From Acidobacteriota bacterium (GTDB taxonomy: Bacteria; Acidobacteriota; Thermoanaerobaculia; Multivoradales; Multivoraceae), in NCBI GenBank assembly GCA_011525365.1, contig WTGQ01000002.1, positions 409,064 through 473,063 of the forward strand: a stretch of DNA of 64,000 nt. Reading direction: 5' to 3'. Both the position numbers and the translations under genes were made by a program. Each line of letters begins with the position of its first letter. Within the stretch, counting starts at the first letter, position 1. This document shows, piece after piece, positions 50,334 to 59,613 of this stretch. The notes under the pieces are model-generated. The model searched no databases, had not been told where the DNA came from, and worked only from the letters and a program-made list of their open reading frames with translations.

Positions 50334-51419
50334 CTACGAGGAGACCGAGCCGCCCGGTTTGCGCGCGTGGATCAGGAAGGACGGCGTGAAGATCCCCGCG
50401 ACGCCGGCCTCGACGAGGGAGTCGGCCGCGACGTTGAGGATGCGGGCGGCCTCGCCGGTGCCGGCGGGTGCGATGCGGAGCAGCTCCAGCAGGCGGGTTG
50501 CCCTGGCCGTGAACCATCGGCCGGCGGGAATCCGCCCGAGTGACGCGAGGGAAAAGTCGCGGCCCTGGAGCGACCGATACCAGGGAGTGTCCGGGTCGCA
50601 CTCGAGCGCCTGGTCACAGCTCGAGAGAATCTCGAAACCGACTGCCCGAACGACGTCGAGTTGGCTGGAGGTCGTGAGCAGATTGGGCGTTGCGTTTCCG
50701 AACTCCAGCCGGTCCCGGATGTCGCGATGGACCGGGTCCTGCTCGTCGAAGTCCTCGGTCAGGCACCAATCGATCAGGGCAAGCTCGCCTCCCGGCCTGA
50801 GCAGCCGATAGAGCTCCTCGAAGCAGAGGGTCTTGTCGGGCGCGTGGCAGGTCGATTCGAACGAATAGGCGGCATCGAAGTAGCCGTCGTCGAGCGGCAC
50901 GTCCATGTAGCTGGCGAGCAGGAAACCGCACGTTTTGTGAAGGCCGGCGCGGCGCAGGGAGCGCTGGCCTCTCGCGATCTGGTACGCGTTGAGGTTGATC
51001 CCCGTGATGCTTGCGCCCGTGGCCTTCGCGATCGTGACCAGCGGCCCGGCGACACCGCATCCGATGTCGGCGACCTTCGATCCCGGGCCGAGGGCCAGGA
51101 GTTCGCCGACGCCTGTCTCATGCCGGCGTTGCGCCGCCAGGAGGCCCTCCCCGGAACGGCGGGGGGAGAAGTGGAACGACTGGCCCCAGCCGTACTCGTA
51201 GAACTTGGTGACGACATCGTAGAAGCGACTCACCATCTGCGGCTGGTCGTGAAGGGCGCGATCACCCTCCTGGGCCGCGACCATCTCCTTCAGTTCAAGG
51301 AAGTCGTCGAGCGCCTCTCTCAGGTCGCCGCCGCTGTTCGCCGAGACGGGACGACGATGAGGACCTCCTTCCGTGCCGTGGACGTCGATTCGCGCTGGCT
51401 CTGCCATCTGGGGCTCCAT
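50334..51419 (-). CDS. sterol C-24 methyltransferase homologue
   Basis: 361-aa SAM-dependent methyltransferase closely following the SMT/ERG6 plan. The sterol-binding signature is VTKFYEYGWGQSFHFSPR (residues 70-87; ERG6 has TDFYEYGWSQSFHF), SAM motif I is VADIGCGVAGP (116-126), then GINLNAYQIARG, FESTCHAPDK (SMT region III), the LIDWCLTEDFDEQDPVHRDI stretch (ERG6 EWVMTDKYDENNPEHRKI), TPWYRSLQG (about 278-286) and IFTPSFLIHARKP at the C-terminus. It would add a methyl group to C-24 of a sterol side chain. No sterol biosynthesis gene is in the window. A second ATG four codons in is possible. Other small-molecule methyltransferases share the fold but not the FYEYGW signature. Confidence 0.85.
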   Translation of the reverse strand: MEPQMAEPARIDVHGTEGGPHRRPVSANSGGDLREALDDFLELKEMVAAQEGDRALHDQPQMVSRFYDVVTKFYEYGWGQSFHFSPRRSGEGLLAAQRRHETGVGELLALGPGSKVADIGCGVAGPLVTIAKATGASITGINLNAYQIARGQRSLRRAGLHKTCGFLLASYMDVPLDDGYFDAAYSFESTCHAPDKTLCFEELYRLLRPGGELALIDWCLTEDFDEQDPVHRDIRDRLEFGNATPNLLTTSSQLDVVRAVGFEILSSCDQALECDPDTPWYRSLQGRDFSLASLGRIPAGRWFTARATRLLELLRIAPAGTGEAARILNVAADSLVEAGVAGIFTPSFLIHARKPGGSVSS

Positions 51420-51526
51420 TCAGCCCCGGGGCGCCAGTCCGTGATTCAGGCGGGACGAGGTTCCGATGGCTAGCTGGAGAACTTGTACGTCAGTGTATCC
51501 GGGCGGCTGCTAGCGTCTCCCGGCCG

Positions 51527-52657
51527 ATGCGCCGGTTTACGGTACCTGCCCTGATCGGTCTCTGGATCGTGGGCTCCGCGCCCTTCCTGGGCAAACTGAC
51601 CGAGTGGGTTCGGGACGAACTCAATCGCTCGCTGCTGGTCATCGTGCCGACGATCCTTTTCTGGGTCGCCGTGACGGCGTTCGCGGTCTGGGTGGTGCGT
51701 TCGGCACAACGCCTGCGATGGAAGAACTGGATCGCGATGGCGCTCGGCCTGCTGTGGGCGACCCTCCAGGCCACGGCCCTGGCCCGCGGCCGTCCCGAAG
51801 AATCCGCCCTCGAGCGGATGCACCTGGTCCTCTACGGCATCATCGCGCTCCTCCTGTACCGGGCCTTCCTACGTGGCGGCCGGTCAGCGATCGCAGCGGC
51901 GTTCTCCGCGGCGATTCTGACCTCCCTCGTCGGTGTCGCGGACGAGTTCATCCAGTGGCTGGTGTGGACGCGCGTTGGCGACTTCTACGACTGCCTGCTG
52001 AACGCCTCGGCCGCCGGCTGCGGGGTCGTCTTCGGGCTGGGCCTGTTCGGCTTCGACTTCCGGGCGCCCACCTCCGGCGAGCGCAAGATGATCGCCGTCC
52101 TGTGGCTCTGGTTCGTCGCCGCTTCGTTCCTCCTCGTTGACCGCACGAACCTCGGCCGCCTCATCGTGGACCCGGAACTCGGCAGTTTCCGCAGCTACTA
52201 CACCGCCGGCCTGCTCGAGCACCTGAACGAAGACCGCCGTACCCGCTGGCCTGCGAAGCAGCCGCCGATGCCGCCCTTCCAGCCCTGGCAGATCCAGGAC
52301 CACTTCCTGAACGAGGCGACCTGGCACGTCCAGGCCCGCAACGAAGCCTTCGACGCGGAAGACTGGGCCACCGCCGCCGCCGAGCAGGCGATCCTCAACC
52401 GCTACTACCCGGTCGTGCTGGAGGAAGTTCGGAATCTTGACGGCAGCTTGCGGCACGCTTTCCCAATGGAGAGAGTCCAGCGCCTCCAACAGGAGGGCGC
52501 TGCTCCCCTCCCAACCTACGAGAGCCCCGCCGGCGGCAACCGGATCTGGGTCCTTCCTCCCTTCGTTGCACCAGGCCTCGTAGTCGCCCTGCTCGTCGTG
52601 CCTGTCGTTCTCATCGCCGGCCGCCCCAGAGCAGCACCCGCGTCACCCAACGACTGA
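51527..52657 (+). CDS. VanZ-like membrane protein with C-terminal soluble extension
   Basis: 376-aa inner-membrane protein. Four or five N-terminal helices carry the VanZ-like core, ERMHLVLYGIIALLLYRAF and VGVADEFIQWLVWTRVGDFYDCLLN, where the E-Q-W and D-F-Y-D residues are the conserved polar ones. Another TM pair follows, then an extracytoplasmic stretch (LEHLNEDRRTRWPAKQ through RHAFPMERV) and a final TM helix (FVAPGLVVALLVVPVVLIAG). VanZ proteins affect glycopeptide susceptibility by an unknown mechanism. It is divergent from the sterol methyltransferase gene. Confidence 0.82.
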   Translation: MRRFTVPALIGLWIVGSAPFLGKLTEWVRDELNRSLLVIVPTILFWVAVTAFAVWVVRSAQRLRWKNWIAMALGLLWATLQATALARGRPEESALERMHLVLYGIIALLLYRAFLRGGRSAIAAAFSAAILTSLVGVADEFIQWLVWTRVGDFYDCLLNASAAGCGVVFGLGLFGFDFRAPTSGERKMIAVLWLWFVAASFLLVDRTNLGRLIVDPELGSFRSYYTAGLLEHLNEDRRTRWPAKQPPMPPFQPWQIQDHFLNEATWHVQARNEAFDAEDWATAAAEQAILNRYYPVVLEEVRNLDGSLRHAFPMERVQRLQQEGAAPLPTYESPAGGNRIWVLPPFVAPGLVVALLVVPVVLIAGRPRAAPASPND

Positions 52658-52694
52658 CCTGGTTCTCCACGCGCCCCAGTCCGACGCCGTCCAG

Positions 52695-53804
52695 CTACTC
52701 GCAGCCTTCGCGGGTCTCCTCGATGAGGCCGTCGACGACGGCGTGGAGGTTGCCCTCTTCGGCGCGGGCGATCTGGCGGTCGGCGCTGGTGCCTTCGGCG
52801 AGGATCGTGTGGACGTACTCGACTTCCTTGCGGATCTTCAGATCGTCAAGCACGTCATCGACGAAGTCGAGGAGCTCCAGCGTGAGGAAGCGGAGGGGTA
52901 CCTCCTCGCCCTTGCCGAAGTCGATCAGCTTGCCGTCGATGCCGTAGCGGATCGCCCGCCACTTGTTCTCGTAGATGAGGTGCCGGGGGTAGCGCCGCCA
53001 GGCCTGGTTGTTGTGCCGCAGGCGGATCAGCTTGCCGACGATCGCCATCAGGAGCGCGGTGAGGCACAGCGCCTCCTCGATCTTCGTGCAGACGTCGCAG
53101 ACCCGAAACTCGATGGTCGGGAACTTGGGGTGTGGCCGCACGTCCCACCAGATCTGTGTCGGCTCCTCGATGCACTTCGTCTGGACCAGGACGTTCACGA
53201 GACGCTCGTACTCGGCGTACGACCGAAGCGATGGCGGCAGGCCGGAACGGGGGAGGCTCTCGAAGACGACCGAGCGGTAGGACTTGAGCCCCGTGTTGCG
53301 CTCCTGCCAGAAGGGCGAGCTGGTCGACAGGGCGAGCAGGTGGGGCAGGAAGTAGAGCGACTGGTCCATGATGTCCATTCGCAGGTTGCGGTCGGGAATG
53401 CCGACGTGGACGTGCATGCCGAAGATCAGCAGTCGCCGGGCGACATCGCCGAAAGTCTCCTGCATCGTGACGTAGCGTTCCGCCTCCGTGACGTCCTGTT
53501 CCTGCCAGGAGGAGAACGGATGGGTGCTGGCGGCCGCGATACGGAGGCCGTTTCTCGACGCCAGATGGGCGATCGAACGTCGAAGGCGGATCAGCTCCTG
53601 GCGGGCCTCGTCGATCGACCGGCAGACCTCGCTGCCCACTTCGACCTGGCACTGCAACTGCTCCGCCTTGATCTGCTCCTGGAGCACGATCTGACCCTGT
53701 TCCAGGAACTTCTGGATGAAGGGTTTCAACTCCCGGGTTTCGGGGTCGATGATCTGGTACTCCTCCTCGATGCCGATCGTCAGCTCGGGGAGCTTGGTCT
53801 GCAT
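52695..53804 (-). CDS. YbdK-type carboxylate-amine ligase (GCS2 family)
   Basis: 369-aa ATP-grasp-like ligase of the glutamate-cysteine ligase 2 family. The start LTIGIEEEYQIIDPETREL is diagnostic; the chain continues with CQVEVGSEVC, STHPFSSWQEQ, FGMHVHVGIPDR (metal-binding His/Glu strand), STSSPFWQERNTGLKSYRS, PTIEFRVCDVCTKIEEAL and RRYPRHLIYENKWRAIRYGIDG. YbdK-type enzymes have weak gamma-glutamylcysteine ligase activity in vitro; the physiological product is uncertain. A GGAG lies about 8 nt before the ATG. It is divergent from a gamma-glutamyltransferase gene, which fits a gamma-glutamyl metabolism theme. Confidence 0.92.
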   Translation of the reverse strand: MQTKLPELTIGIEEEYQIIDPETRELKPFIQKFLEQGQIVLQEQIKAEQLQCQVEVGSEVCRSIDEARQELIRLRRSIAHLASRNGLRIAAASTHPFSSWQEQDVTEAERYVTMQETFGDVARRLLIFGMHVHVGIPDRNLRMDIMDQSLYFLPHLLALSTSSPFWQERNTGLKSYRSVVFESLPRSGLPPSLRSYAEYERLVNVLVQTKCIEEPTQIWWDVRPHPKFPTIEFRVCDVCTKIEEALCLTALLMAIVGKLIRLRHNNQAWRRYPRHLIYENKWRAIRYGIDGKLIDFGKGEEVPLRFLTLELLDFVDDVLDDLKIRKEVEYVHTILAEGTSADRQIARAEEGNLHAVVDGLIEETREGCE

Positions 53805-53887
53805 GGTTCTTCTCCGTTGTAGGGAGGCCGTCTCCGGGCAGGGATGGGACAAGCGTATCCGGCTGCTTTGATACCGTGCGTCCCGCG

Positions 53888-55669
53888 ATGAGCCGGCTCG
53901 CGACCATTGCCTCGCGTCCGCTCGGTCGCCGCCCGGTCGCCGGCGCTCTGGTCGCCGCGTTCCTGCTCGGCGTTTCCTGCGCGGGACCCGAGGCGGCACG
54001 AGAAGCTGGTTCGGGACCGTCGTGGGGTCTCGGCGGTACAGCGCCGGCGGCTGAAGGCGTAGACGGCATGGTCGTCAGCGGCCATGGCCTCGCCTCCGAC
54101 GTCGGTGCCGCGATCCTCGAACAGGGCGGAAACGCGATCGACGCCGCGGTAGCCGTGGGCTTCGCGCTCGCCGCGGTCCTGCCCGCGGCCGGCAACATCG
54201 GCGGCGGCGGGTTCCTGGTGTATCGGTCGAACGACGGCGAAGTACGGGCGCTGGACTACCGCGAGAGGGCGCCGGGCGCGGCGACCCGCGACATGTTCCT
54301 GGACGATGAAGGCAAGGTCGCGGAAAGCGCGGTGATCGGCCACCTCGCGGCCGGCGTGCCGGGTTCGGTGGCCGGTCTCTGGGAGATGCACCGGGAGTAC
54401 GGCACTCTGCCCTGGGCCGACCTGGTGGCGCCGGCGATCGAACTGGCGCATGGCCACGAGATCGATGAGCCGCGAGCGCGGAGTCTGGAGTCGGCCGCGC
54501 CACGCCTCGGCCGGTTCCCGGCCAGTGCGATGCAGTTCCTGGTCGACGGCGAGGCGCCGCCGCCGGGTGCGATGCTGGAACAGCCGGACCTTGCGGCCAC
54601 GCTTCAGGCGATCGCCGAACAGGGCCCGGACGGCTTCTATCGCGGCCGCGTTGCCGACCTGATCGTCGCCGAGATGGAGCGAGGCGGGGGACTCATCTCG
54701 CATCAGGACCTCGAGGACTACGCGCCGGTCTGGCGCGCGCCGGTCGAAGTCGCCTACCGCGGACACACGATCCACTCGATGCCGCCGGTTTCTTCCGGCG
54801 GCCTGACGCTGGGCCTGATCCTCAACATGCTCGAGGGCTGGGATCCCCTGCCCCCTTTCGGCAGCGCCGAACTGATCCACCTGGAGGCCGAGGCCATGCG
54901 GCTCGCGTTCCGGGATCGGAACACTCTGCTCGGCGATCCGGACTTCGTCGACGTTCCGCGCGCGCAGTTCGAGTCGAAGACCTACGCCGACGGGTTGCGG
55001 GCGCGGATCGATCCCGAGAGGGCGCGGCCGCTGCCGCCGATCGAGGTCGCGCCGCCTAGGGAGAGCACCGAGACGACCCACTACTCCGTGGTCGACCGCT
55101 GGGGCAATGCCGCGTCGCTGACGACGACGATCAACAGCGGTTTCGGGAACGCCGTCACCGTTACCGGCGCAGGGTTCCTGCTTAACAACGAGATGGACGA
55201 CTTCGCCGCGTCGCCGGGTCAACCGAACCAGTTCGGCCTCGTCGAGGGCGAGAACAACGCGATCGCCCCGGGCAAGCGGATGATGTCGTCCATGACCCCG
55301 AGCATCGTGCTCGATCCCGAGGGCGAACTGATGATGGTCGTTGGCACTCCCGGCGGCCCGACGATCATCACCACCGTCTACCACGTGATCTCGAACGTCA
55401 TCGACCACGGGATGGGCCTGCGGCAGGCGGTCGAGAGCCCGCGCGTGCATCACCAGGCGTGGCCGGACCAGGTGTTCTACGAGGAAGGCGGTCTCGCCGG
55501 GGAGACGCTCGACGGTCTGGCGGCGAGGGGCCACGAGATGGTCGAGCGCGGCCTGAGCGGGGACGTGTCCGCGATCCTGATAGAGGGGTCGAGCCTGCTC
55601 GGCGTGGCAGATCCAAGGCGGGGCGGCGACGTCAGCGCGCCGAGAGGAGACGCGCCCGCGGGCGGGTAG
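53888..55669 (+). CDS. ggt: gamma-glutamyltransferase, exported lipoprotein
   Basis: 593-aa N-terminal-nucleophile hydrolase that cleaves or transfers gamma-glutamyl groups outside the cytoplasm. The leader ends in a lipobox (LGVSC). The large subunit starts VVSGHGLASDVGAAILEQGGNAIDAA and includes NIGGGGFLVY and the Arg of DYRERAPGAA. Autocleavage is expected before T396 in STETTHYSVVD, giving a small subunit with NAASLTTTINSGFGN, LLNNEMDDF, MMSSMTPSIVLD and GTPGGPTIITTVY. All key residues are intact. An in-frame GTG four codons upstream is an alternative start. It precedes the MFS-TonB fusion gene by 10 nt. Confidence 0.92.
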   Translation: MSRLATIASRPLGRRPVAGALVAAFLLGVSCAGPEAAREAGSGPSWGLGGTAPAAEGVDGMVVSGHGLASDVGAAILEQGGNAIDAAVAVGFALAAVLPAAGNIGGGGFLVYRSNDGEVRALDYRERAPGAATRDMFLDDEGKVAESAVIGHLAAGVPGSVAGLWEMHREYGTLPWADLVAPAIELAHGHEIDEPRARSLESAAPRLGRFPASAMQFLVDGEAPPPGAMLEQPDLAATLQAIAEQGPDGFYRGRVADLIVAEMERGGGLISHQDLEDYAPVWRAPVEVAYRGHTIHSMPPVSSGGLTLGLILNMLEGWDPLPPFGSAELIHLEAEAMRLAFRDRNTLLGDPDFVDVPRAQFESKTYADGLRARIDPERARPLPPIEVAPPRESTETTHYSVVDRWGNAASLTTTINSGFGNAVTVTGAGFLLNNEMDDFAASPGQPNQFGLVEGENNAIAPGKRMMSSMTPSIVLDPEGELMMVVGTPGGPTIITTVYHVISNVIDHGMGLRQAVESPRVHHQAWPDQVFYEEGGLAGETLDGLAARGHEMVERGLSGDVSAILIEGSSLLGVADPRRGGDVSAPRGDAPAGG

Positions 55670-55679
55670 CGGGACGCGG

Positions 55680-58600
55680 ATGAACGGCCGGCGAATCTTC
55701 GCCGCGGTGACGGTAGGTCACCTCGGCATCGACATCTTCAACAGCATGGGGCCTGTGCTGCTGGCCTTCCTCCAGGCGCCGCTCGGTCTCAGCGCGGCCC
55801 AGATCGGGCTCGCGGTGGGCCTGTTTCAGGTGCTGGCCGGCACCACGCAGCCGGCCTTCGGCTGGCTGGTCGACCGGATCGGCAGTCGCTTCCTGGGCCC
55901 ATTCAGCGTCGCCTTCAACTTCGCCTGCATGGGCCTGGCGGTCGCGGCCGCCGCCGCGACGGGGAGATTCGTCCTGTTTCTCATTCCGTTCGCGCTCGCC
56001 GCGGTTGCCTCGGGCGCCTTTCATCCGCTAGGTGTGATGCACTCCAGCACGGTGAACCTGGCCCGCTCCGCCACCTTCACCGCCATCTTCTTCTTCTGCG
56101 GTCAGCTCGGGCTGACGACCGGGCCGGTCCTGGCGGGACTGGCCCTCGATCGGGCGGGGCTCTCCGGGATCTACTGGCTCCTGCTCTTCGCGGCGCCCGT
56201 GCCGATGTTCATGGCCTTCGCGATGGGGCCGCGACGGGTCCACCCGGCGCCCGCGGCGTCGCAGCCGAACGAGAATCGGGCGGGTGCCGCCACGGTGGCC
56301 GCCAGCCACCGGCGGCCGGTGCGCGGCGGCGTGATCGCTCTCCTTGGCCTGGTGTTTGCCAGCCGCTCCTGGGCCATGTTCGGAACGATGGCGTTCCTGC
56401 CCCTCCTGCTGAGTCAGTGGGGATACAGCTCGGTGGCTCAGGGATCCGCGAGCGCGCTGTTCCTGCTGGGAGGCGCGCTGACCGCGGTCCTGGCGGGCGC
56501 CTGGGCCGATCGTTGGGGTCGACGGCCGGTCGTTTTCCTGACCACGCTGCTCGGCGCTTTGCTGCTGGGCGTGCTGCCCGGATCCGGTGGCTGGATCTTC
56601 GCCGTCGTGCTGCCCTGCGGAGCGCTGCTGGGAGCATCTCACTCCATCCTGATCGTCATGGCTCAGGAGTTGCTGCCGTGGCGTCGGGGTCTGGCTTCGG
56701 GGACGGCGCTCGGATTCCTGTTCGCTACGGGCGGGATCGCGACCTGGAGCATCGGAGGGCTTGCGGATCGCTTCGAACTCGCGGCCGTGTTGCAGGCCGG
56801 CGCGGCGGTCGGCCTGGTGTCGGCCTTCGCTTCATTGCTTCTGCCGAAGCAGGAGCCGACCCGCCTGGCGGCCGCGCCGGCTGTAACGGCGGTGCTGGTC
56901 GCGGCGGTCGTCGGTCTGACCGTGTTGTCTCCGAGCCCCGTCTCGGCGGGCCTGAACGGCGAGATCAACGGCCAGGTACGCGACGCGGCCACCGACGTCC
57001 CGTTGCCGGGAGCCGAGATCAGGATCACCGGCGATCAGTTGCACAGCACCCAGACCGTCCGCGCCGGTCGCGGCGGCAGTTTCCGGGCGCCGGGTCTGCC
57101 TCCGGGCGACTACTACGTCGAGGCGACCGTGGACGGCTATGCGACCTCCGTGGTCGAGAACCTGATCCTGGTGGCGGGCGGCGTGCTGCGAGTCGACTTC
57201 CACATGAGGGCCGGCAGCGCCTCGGCGCTCGACCTTGTCTCCTCGCCGTTGCTCGACGTGGTCACTGGCAGCGACGGGAACGTACTCGCGGGCGACGACC
57301 TGCGGCAGCTACCGGGCGCCGTCGCGGCGCTTAACCTGGACCTGGCGTCCGGCCTCGACGCCCTGGACCAGGACGTCGCGGTCAACGGCTGGCCGCCCGG
57401 CTTCGCCACCTACCGCGTCGACGGCCAGGAGAGCGCACTTCGAGAACCGGGGTCGACCGCCATCGATCCCCGCTGGGTGGATCAGGTGCGCGTCTGGACG
57501 ATGGAACTGGCGGCGACGATGGCCGGGCCGCACATCGACCTGATCACGCGTTCGGGGGGGACCGACTGGCGGGTGAACGGCGGCTGGTCGGCCGTCGAGC
57601 CGCTCGACAACGGCGAGCGGCTTGCTCTGCGCCTGCTTGCCCCAGACGAATGGTCCGCCGGCGGCAGGGACAGGAGGCGCGTCGAGGGCGACGAAGCGAC
57701 CATCTTTGCCGGCGGCCCGCTGCGGGACAAGCGGGCGCGTGCGTTCGGCGGCTACTCGAGAAGCCGCCTCAACGGCACGGAGAGTCTGTCCGGCGCGGGT
57801 GCGCCGATGACGTGGGACGAGACGATCGAACAGTCGGTCGGGAAGCTCGACTGGTGGGCCGGTTCGGCCAGCAACCTGACCCTGAAGCACCATGCCGGGT
57901 CCGGCGACCTCGACGGTCGGCGTCCGCCGCTGCAGGTTCTTCCGTCGCTGGACGGAACGGAGAGCGACCGGTCGCGAAGGCAGACGACCAGCCTCAACGT
58001 CGAGTGGGGAGTCACCGACCGCCTGTGGTTGCGGGTGTTCGGCGGACGATCCGATCTCGTCGAGGACGGCGAGCCATGGCAGGACGCGGGCCTGTACTTC
58101 GCGGCGCCCGCCTCCGGGCGGCTGGCGGGCTGGTACGAGGCCGCGCCGGCGGGACGGGTCCGCCGCGCTGCGGAACGCCGGAACTGGGCGGTGGAGCCGT
58201 CGTTCTTCCTGTTCGACCACACGCTGGAGATCGGCATTCAGGACTCCAGGAGCAGCCTCGAACTCCTCCGATCGGAGGGTTCCGGACGGTTGCTGCGGTT
58301 TGCGGGCGGAACGCCCGAGGCCTGGAGCGGAGGAGTGCTCGGCACCGCCGGCCTCCGGCAGGAGAAACGCGCGCTGTACGCGCAGGACGCCTGGCGCGTG
58401 GGCGGAGCCTTCAGGAGGCATCTGACCCTGCACGTTGGACTGCGCGCCGAGGAAGAAAAGGCGGGTCCCCTCGACCTCGCGTTCGAAGACCGCACGGAAC
58501 CGCGGCTCGCGTTCGTCTGGGACGTCGCGGGCCGCGGCAGGTGGAAGGCTTACGGCGGCGCCGCCTGGTGGCACGTCGACGTCTTCCGGCCGCGGGCGGG

Positions 58601-59609
58601 GCGTTCCGATCTCGACGCGGTCGCGGCGCTGGAGGCCACCGGCGGCTACGGCGGCGCGCCCCTCGACTTCGCGAGGGCGGCGGTCGATCCGGACCTCCGT
58701 CCAGCCCGCGTGCGAGAGATCCAGTTGGGGACGGGCTACCAGTTCCTGCCCGATGTCGTGATCTCGGCGCGCGTCTCCCGACGCCAGCTTCGGAACGGCA
58801 TTCGTCTCATGCCGCTGCTGCTGGACGCCGGCGAGGTCGTCCCGACGCTGCTGACCCCCGGCCGGGGCGCCGGCGGCGAGCTTCCCCGGTTGGAGCAGGA
58901 CTGGTGGGGTGCCGAGCTCAACGCGAACGTCGGCTTCAGCCCCTCCTGGAGGATCCACTTCTCGTACGTCCTGAGCCGGTTGACCGGCAACCACGAGGCC
59001 GGCGGGCTCGGACTGGAGGCGGGCACCTTGCCCGGCGCTCATCCGGTCCTGGCCGCGCTCGATCTCTGCTCCTCGCCCGTGCCCTGCGACGTGTTCGACG
59101 TGACGAGCGACAGCCGCCGCCTGAGTCTCGACCGGGAGCATCAGCTCTCCGGCTGGCTGGTCCTGTCACCGGGCGAACGCTGGCTGATGGCTCTGGTCTA
59201 CCGCTTCCGCACGGGCGCCGCTTACGTGCCACGGGCCCTGACGCTCCGGGTCGACGAAGCAAGCCGCATCCTCAGCACCGGCCTGACCCCACTGCCGCCT
59301 GGCCCAGACGGGCTGGTCAAGAGCGCCGATCTCAAGCGCGCCGACCTGTCTCTCACCTACCGCGTCCCGCTCCGCTCGGACGACCGGCGGTTGTCCCTCT
59401 TCGCCGAGGCCCTCAACGTCTTCGACCAGGACGCCGCGAACCAGCTCTGGCCGCTTGCCTACCTGGACCCGGTGTTCGTCGGCCCGGGCCGCACCGACCT
59501 GCTAGTCGCCGCGGCAGCACAGGGGGCAAGGCCGGACCTGCGCGAGTCGCTTCCTGTCGCCTTCCAGACCAGCCGCCGCGTGCGTGTGGGTCTTCGGCTG
59601 CAGTTCTGA
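55680..59609 (+). CDS. fusion of an MFS transporter with a complete TonB-dependent receptor
   Basis: 1309-aa open frame with two normally separate proteins. Residues 1-391 form a 12-helix MFS transporter of the fosmidomycin-resistance type (GHLGIDIFNSMGPVLLAFLQ, ASGAFHPLGVMHSSTVN, AGAWADRWGRRPVVFLTTLLG). Residues 392-423 look like a cleavable signal peptide (EPTRLAAAPA, hydrophobic core, SPVSA then G). From 424: CarboxypepD_reg domain (GEINGQVRDAATDVPLPGAEI), degenerate plug (VAVNGWPPGFATYRVDGQESA) and a barrel ending RVRVGLRLQF. The parts belong to inner and outer membrane, so internal cleavage or internal initiation (GTG in TAVLVAA, lacking a basic n-region) would be needed. No stop or shift is visible at the joint. 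Confidence 0.8.
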   Translation: MNGRRIFAAVTVGHLGIDIFNSMGPVLLAFLQAPLGLSAAQIGLAVGLFQVLAGTTQPAFGWLVDRIGSRFLGPFSVAFNFACMGLAVAAAAATGRFVLFLIPFALAAVASGAFHPLGVMHSSTVNLARSATFTAIFFFCGQLGLTTGPVLAGLALDRAGLSGIYWLLLFAAPVPMFMAFAMGPRRVHPAPAASQPNENRAGAATVAASHRRPVRGGVIALLGLVFASRSWAMFGTMAFLPLLLSQWGYSSVAQGSASALFLLGGALTAVLAGAWADRWGRRPVVFLTTLLGALLLGVLPGSGGWIFAVVLPCGALLGASHSILIVMAQELLPWRRGLASGTALGFLFATGGIATWSIGGLADRFELAAVLQAGAAVGLVSAFASLLLPKQEPTRLAAAPAVTAVLVAAVVGLTVLSPSPVSAGLNGEINGQVRDAATDVPLPGAEIRITGDQLHSTQTVRAGRGGSFRAPGLPPGDYYVEATVDGYATSVVENLILVAGGVLRVDFHMRAGSASALDLVSSPLLDVVTGSDGNVLAGDDLRQLPGAVAALNLDLASGLDALDQDVAVNGWPPGFATYRVDGQESALREPGSTAIDPRWVDQVRVWTMELAATMAGPHIDLITRSGGTDWRVNGGWSAVEPLDNGERLALRLLAPDEWSAGGRDRRRVEGDEATIFAGGPLRDKRARAFGGYSRSRLNGTESLSGAGAPMTWDETIEQSVGKLDWWAGSASNLTLKHHAGSGDLDGRRPPLQVLPSLDGTESDRSRRQTTSLNVEWGVTDRLWLRVFGGRSDLVEDGEPWQDAGLYFAAPASGRLAGWYEAAPAGRVRRAAERRNWAVEPSFFLFDHTLEIGIQDSRSSLELLRSEGSGRLLRFAGGTPEAWSGGVLGTAGLRQEKRALYAQDAWRVGGAFRRHLTLHVGLRAEEEKAGPLDLAFEDRTEPRLAFVWDVAGRGRWKAYGGAAWWHVDVFRPRAGRSDLDAVAALEATGGYGGAPLDFARAAVDPDLRPARVREIQLGTGYQFLPDVVISARVSRRQLRNGIRLMPLLLDAGEVVPTLLTPGRGAGGELPRLEQDWWGAELNANVGFSPSWRIHFSYVLSRLTGNHEAGGLGLEAGTLPGAHPVLAALDLCSSPVPCDVFDVTSDSRRLSLDREHQLSGWLVLSPGERWLMALVYRFRTGAAYVPRALTLRVDEASRILSTGLTPLPPGPDGLVKSADLKRADLSLTYRVPLRSDDRRLSLFAEALNVFDQDAANQLWPLAYLDPVFVGPGRTDLLVAAAAQGARPDLRESLPVAFQTSRRVRVGLRLQF

Positions 59610-59613
59610 CGCG

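Noticed and set aside
50244..51526. A sterol biosynthesis cluster around the methyltransferase
   Set aside because: Neighbours are a TolB-like propeller and a VanZ-like protein; no cyclase, epoxidase or demethylase is present.
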